From contig JBFYTF010000169.1 of the NCBI GenBank assembly GCA_041300865.1, positions 1 through 13,846 of the forward strand: a stretch of DNA of 13,846 bases, in the 5' to 3' direction. The notes beneath the pieces are model-generated. The model worked only from the letters and a program-made list of their open reading frames with translations. It was not told where the DNA came from and did no database searches. The position numbers were made by a program, and so were the translations under genes. This stretch comes from JAAYZQ01 sp041300865. GTDB taxonomy: Bacteria > Chloroflexota > Anaerolineae > JAAYZQ01. Positions 13,811 to 13,846 of this stretch are shown piece by piece (the stretch's first letter is position 1; every line of letters starts with the position of its first letter).

Positions 13811-13846
13811 GAAATGGGACGACTGCAAGCCAAGACAGCCGAAAGG
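13799..13846 (+). CDS. Start of an unknown gene, cut by the window edge
   Basis: An ATG at 13799 opens a frame of 16 codons (MTNDEMGRLQAKTAER) that runs off the window. AAGGGG lies about 7 nt upstream, a fair ribosome site, and a promoter with nested inverted repeats stands just before it. Too little is visible to name a function. The codons ACA, AAT, GGA, CGA and AGG are less GC-biased than those of the neighbouring genes. Confidence 0.6.
   Translation, partial: MTNDEMGRLQAKTAER

Overview
The window is a dense, GC-rich stretch of bacterial chromosome with short intergenic gaps. It holds thirteen protein genes (two cut by the window edges) and one tmRNA gene. Three features together suggest a Chloroflexota (Anaerolineae-like) lineage: a type 2 isopentenyl-diphosphate isomerase beside an archaeal-style (all-trans) polyprenyl synthase, a 2-oxoacid:ferredoxin oxidoreductase of the KorBC type, and an ATP-cone/uridine-kinase fusion. 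This placement is inferred from gene content only. No 16S rRNA or other phylogenetic marker is present.

Layout from left to right. (1) 1-1401, + strand: the end of korB followed by korC, the beta and gamma subunits of a 2-oxoacid (probably 2-oxoglutarate):ferredoxin oxidoreductase. (2) 1406-2458, - strand: a C45-type Ntn acyltransferase/hydrolase. (3) 2592-4064, + strand: a CCA-adding enzyme with an HD domain; the two promoters for (2) and (3) lie in one 133-bp gap. (4) 4097-6224, - strand: an isoprenoid operon, fni (IDI-2) then a geranylgeranyl/farnesyl-type diphosphate synthase. (5) 6403-6636, + strand: acpP, ending in a strong rho-independent terminator. It shares a back-to-back promoter region with fni. 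(6) 6809-7441, + strand: a MobA-like molybdopterin guanylyltransferase, whose tail overlaps an opposing ATP-cone/uridine-kinase gene (7435-8784). (7) 8838-9335, - strand: a complete ssrA (tmRNA) unit with promoter, pseudoknot PK1, tag reading frame, T-arm, acceptor stem and terminator. (8) 9397-9633, - strand: an unrecognised 78-residue protein with a near-consensus promoter. (9) 10011-11192, + strand: thiI, probably on a leaderless mRNA. (10) 11256-13526, - strand: a PrsW-like membrane protease followed by an unusual fusion of a nuclease-like domain to a HIT domain. (11) 13799-13846, + strand: the first 16 codons of an unknown gene behind a promoter region full of inverted TGTCA/TGACA repeats.

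Several genes concern tRNA or ribosome function: cca, ssrA and thiI. The tmRNA gene does not encode its own CCA end, so it should depend on a CCA-adding enzyme like the one in this window. The fni/GGPPS operon and acpP, serving isoprenoid and fatty-acid synthesis, fire from divergent promoters whose -35 boxes are only 5 bp apart. Nine promoters could be read by eye. Eight have a 17-bp spacer between recognisable -35 and -10 boxes, and six of the nine carry a TGn extended -10. No CRISPR array, insertion sequence, rRNA or ordinary tRNA gene was seen.
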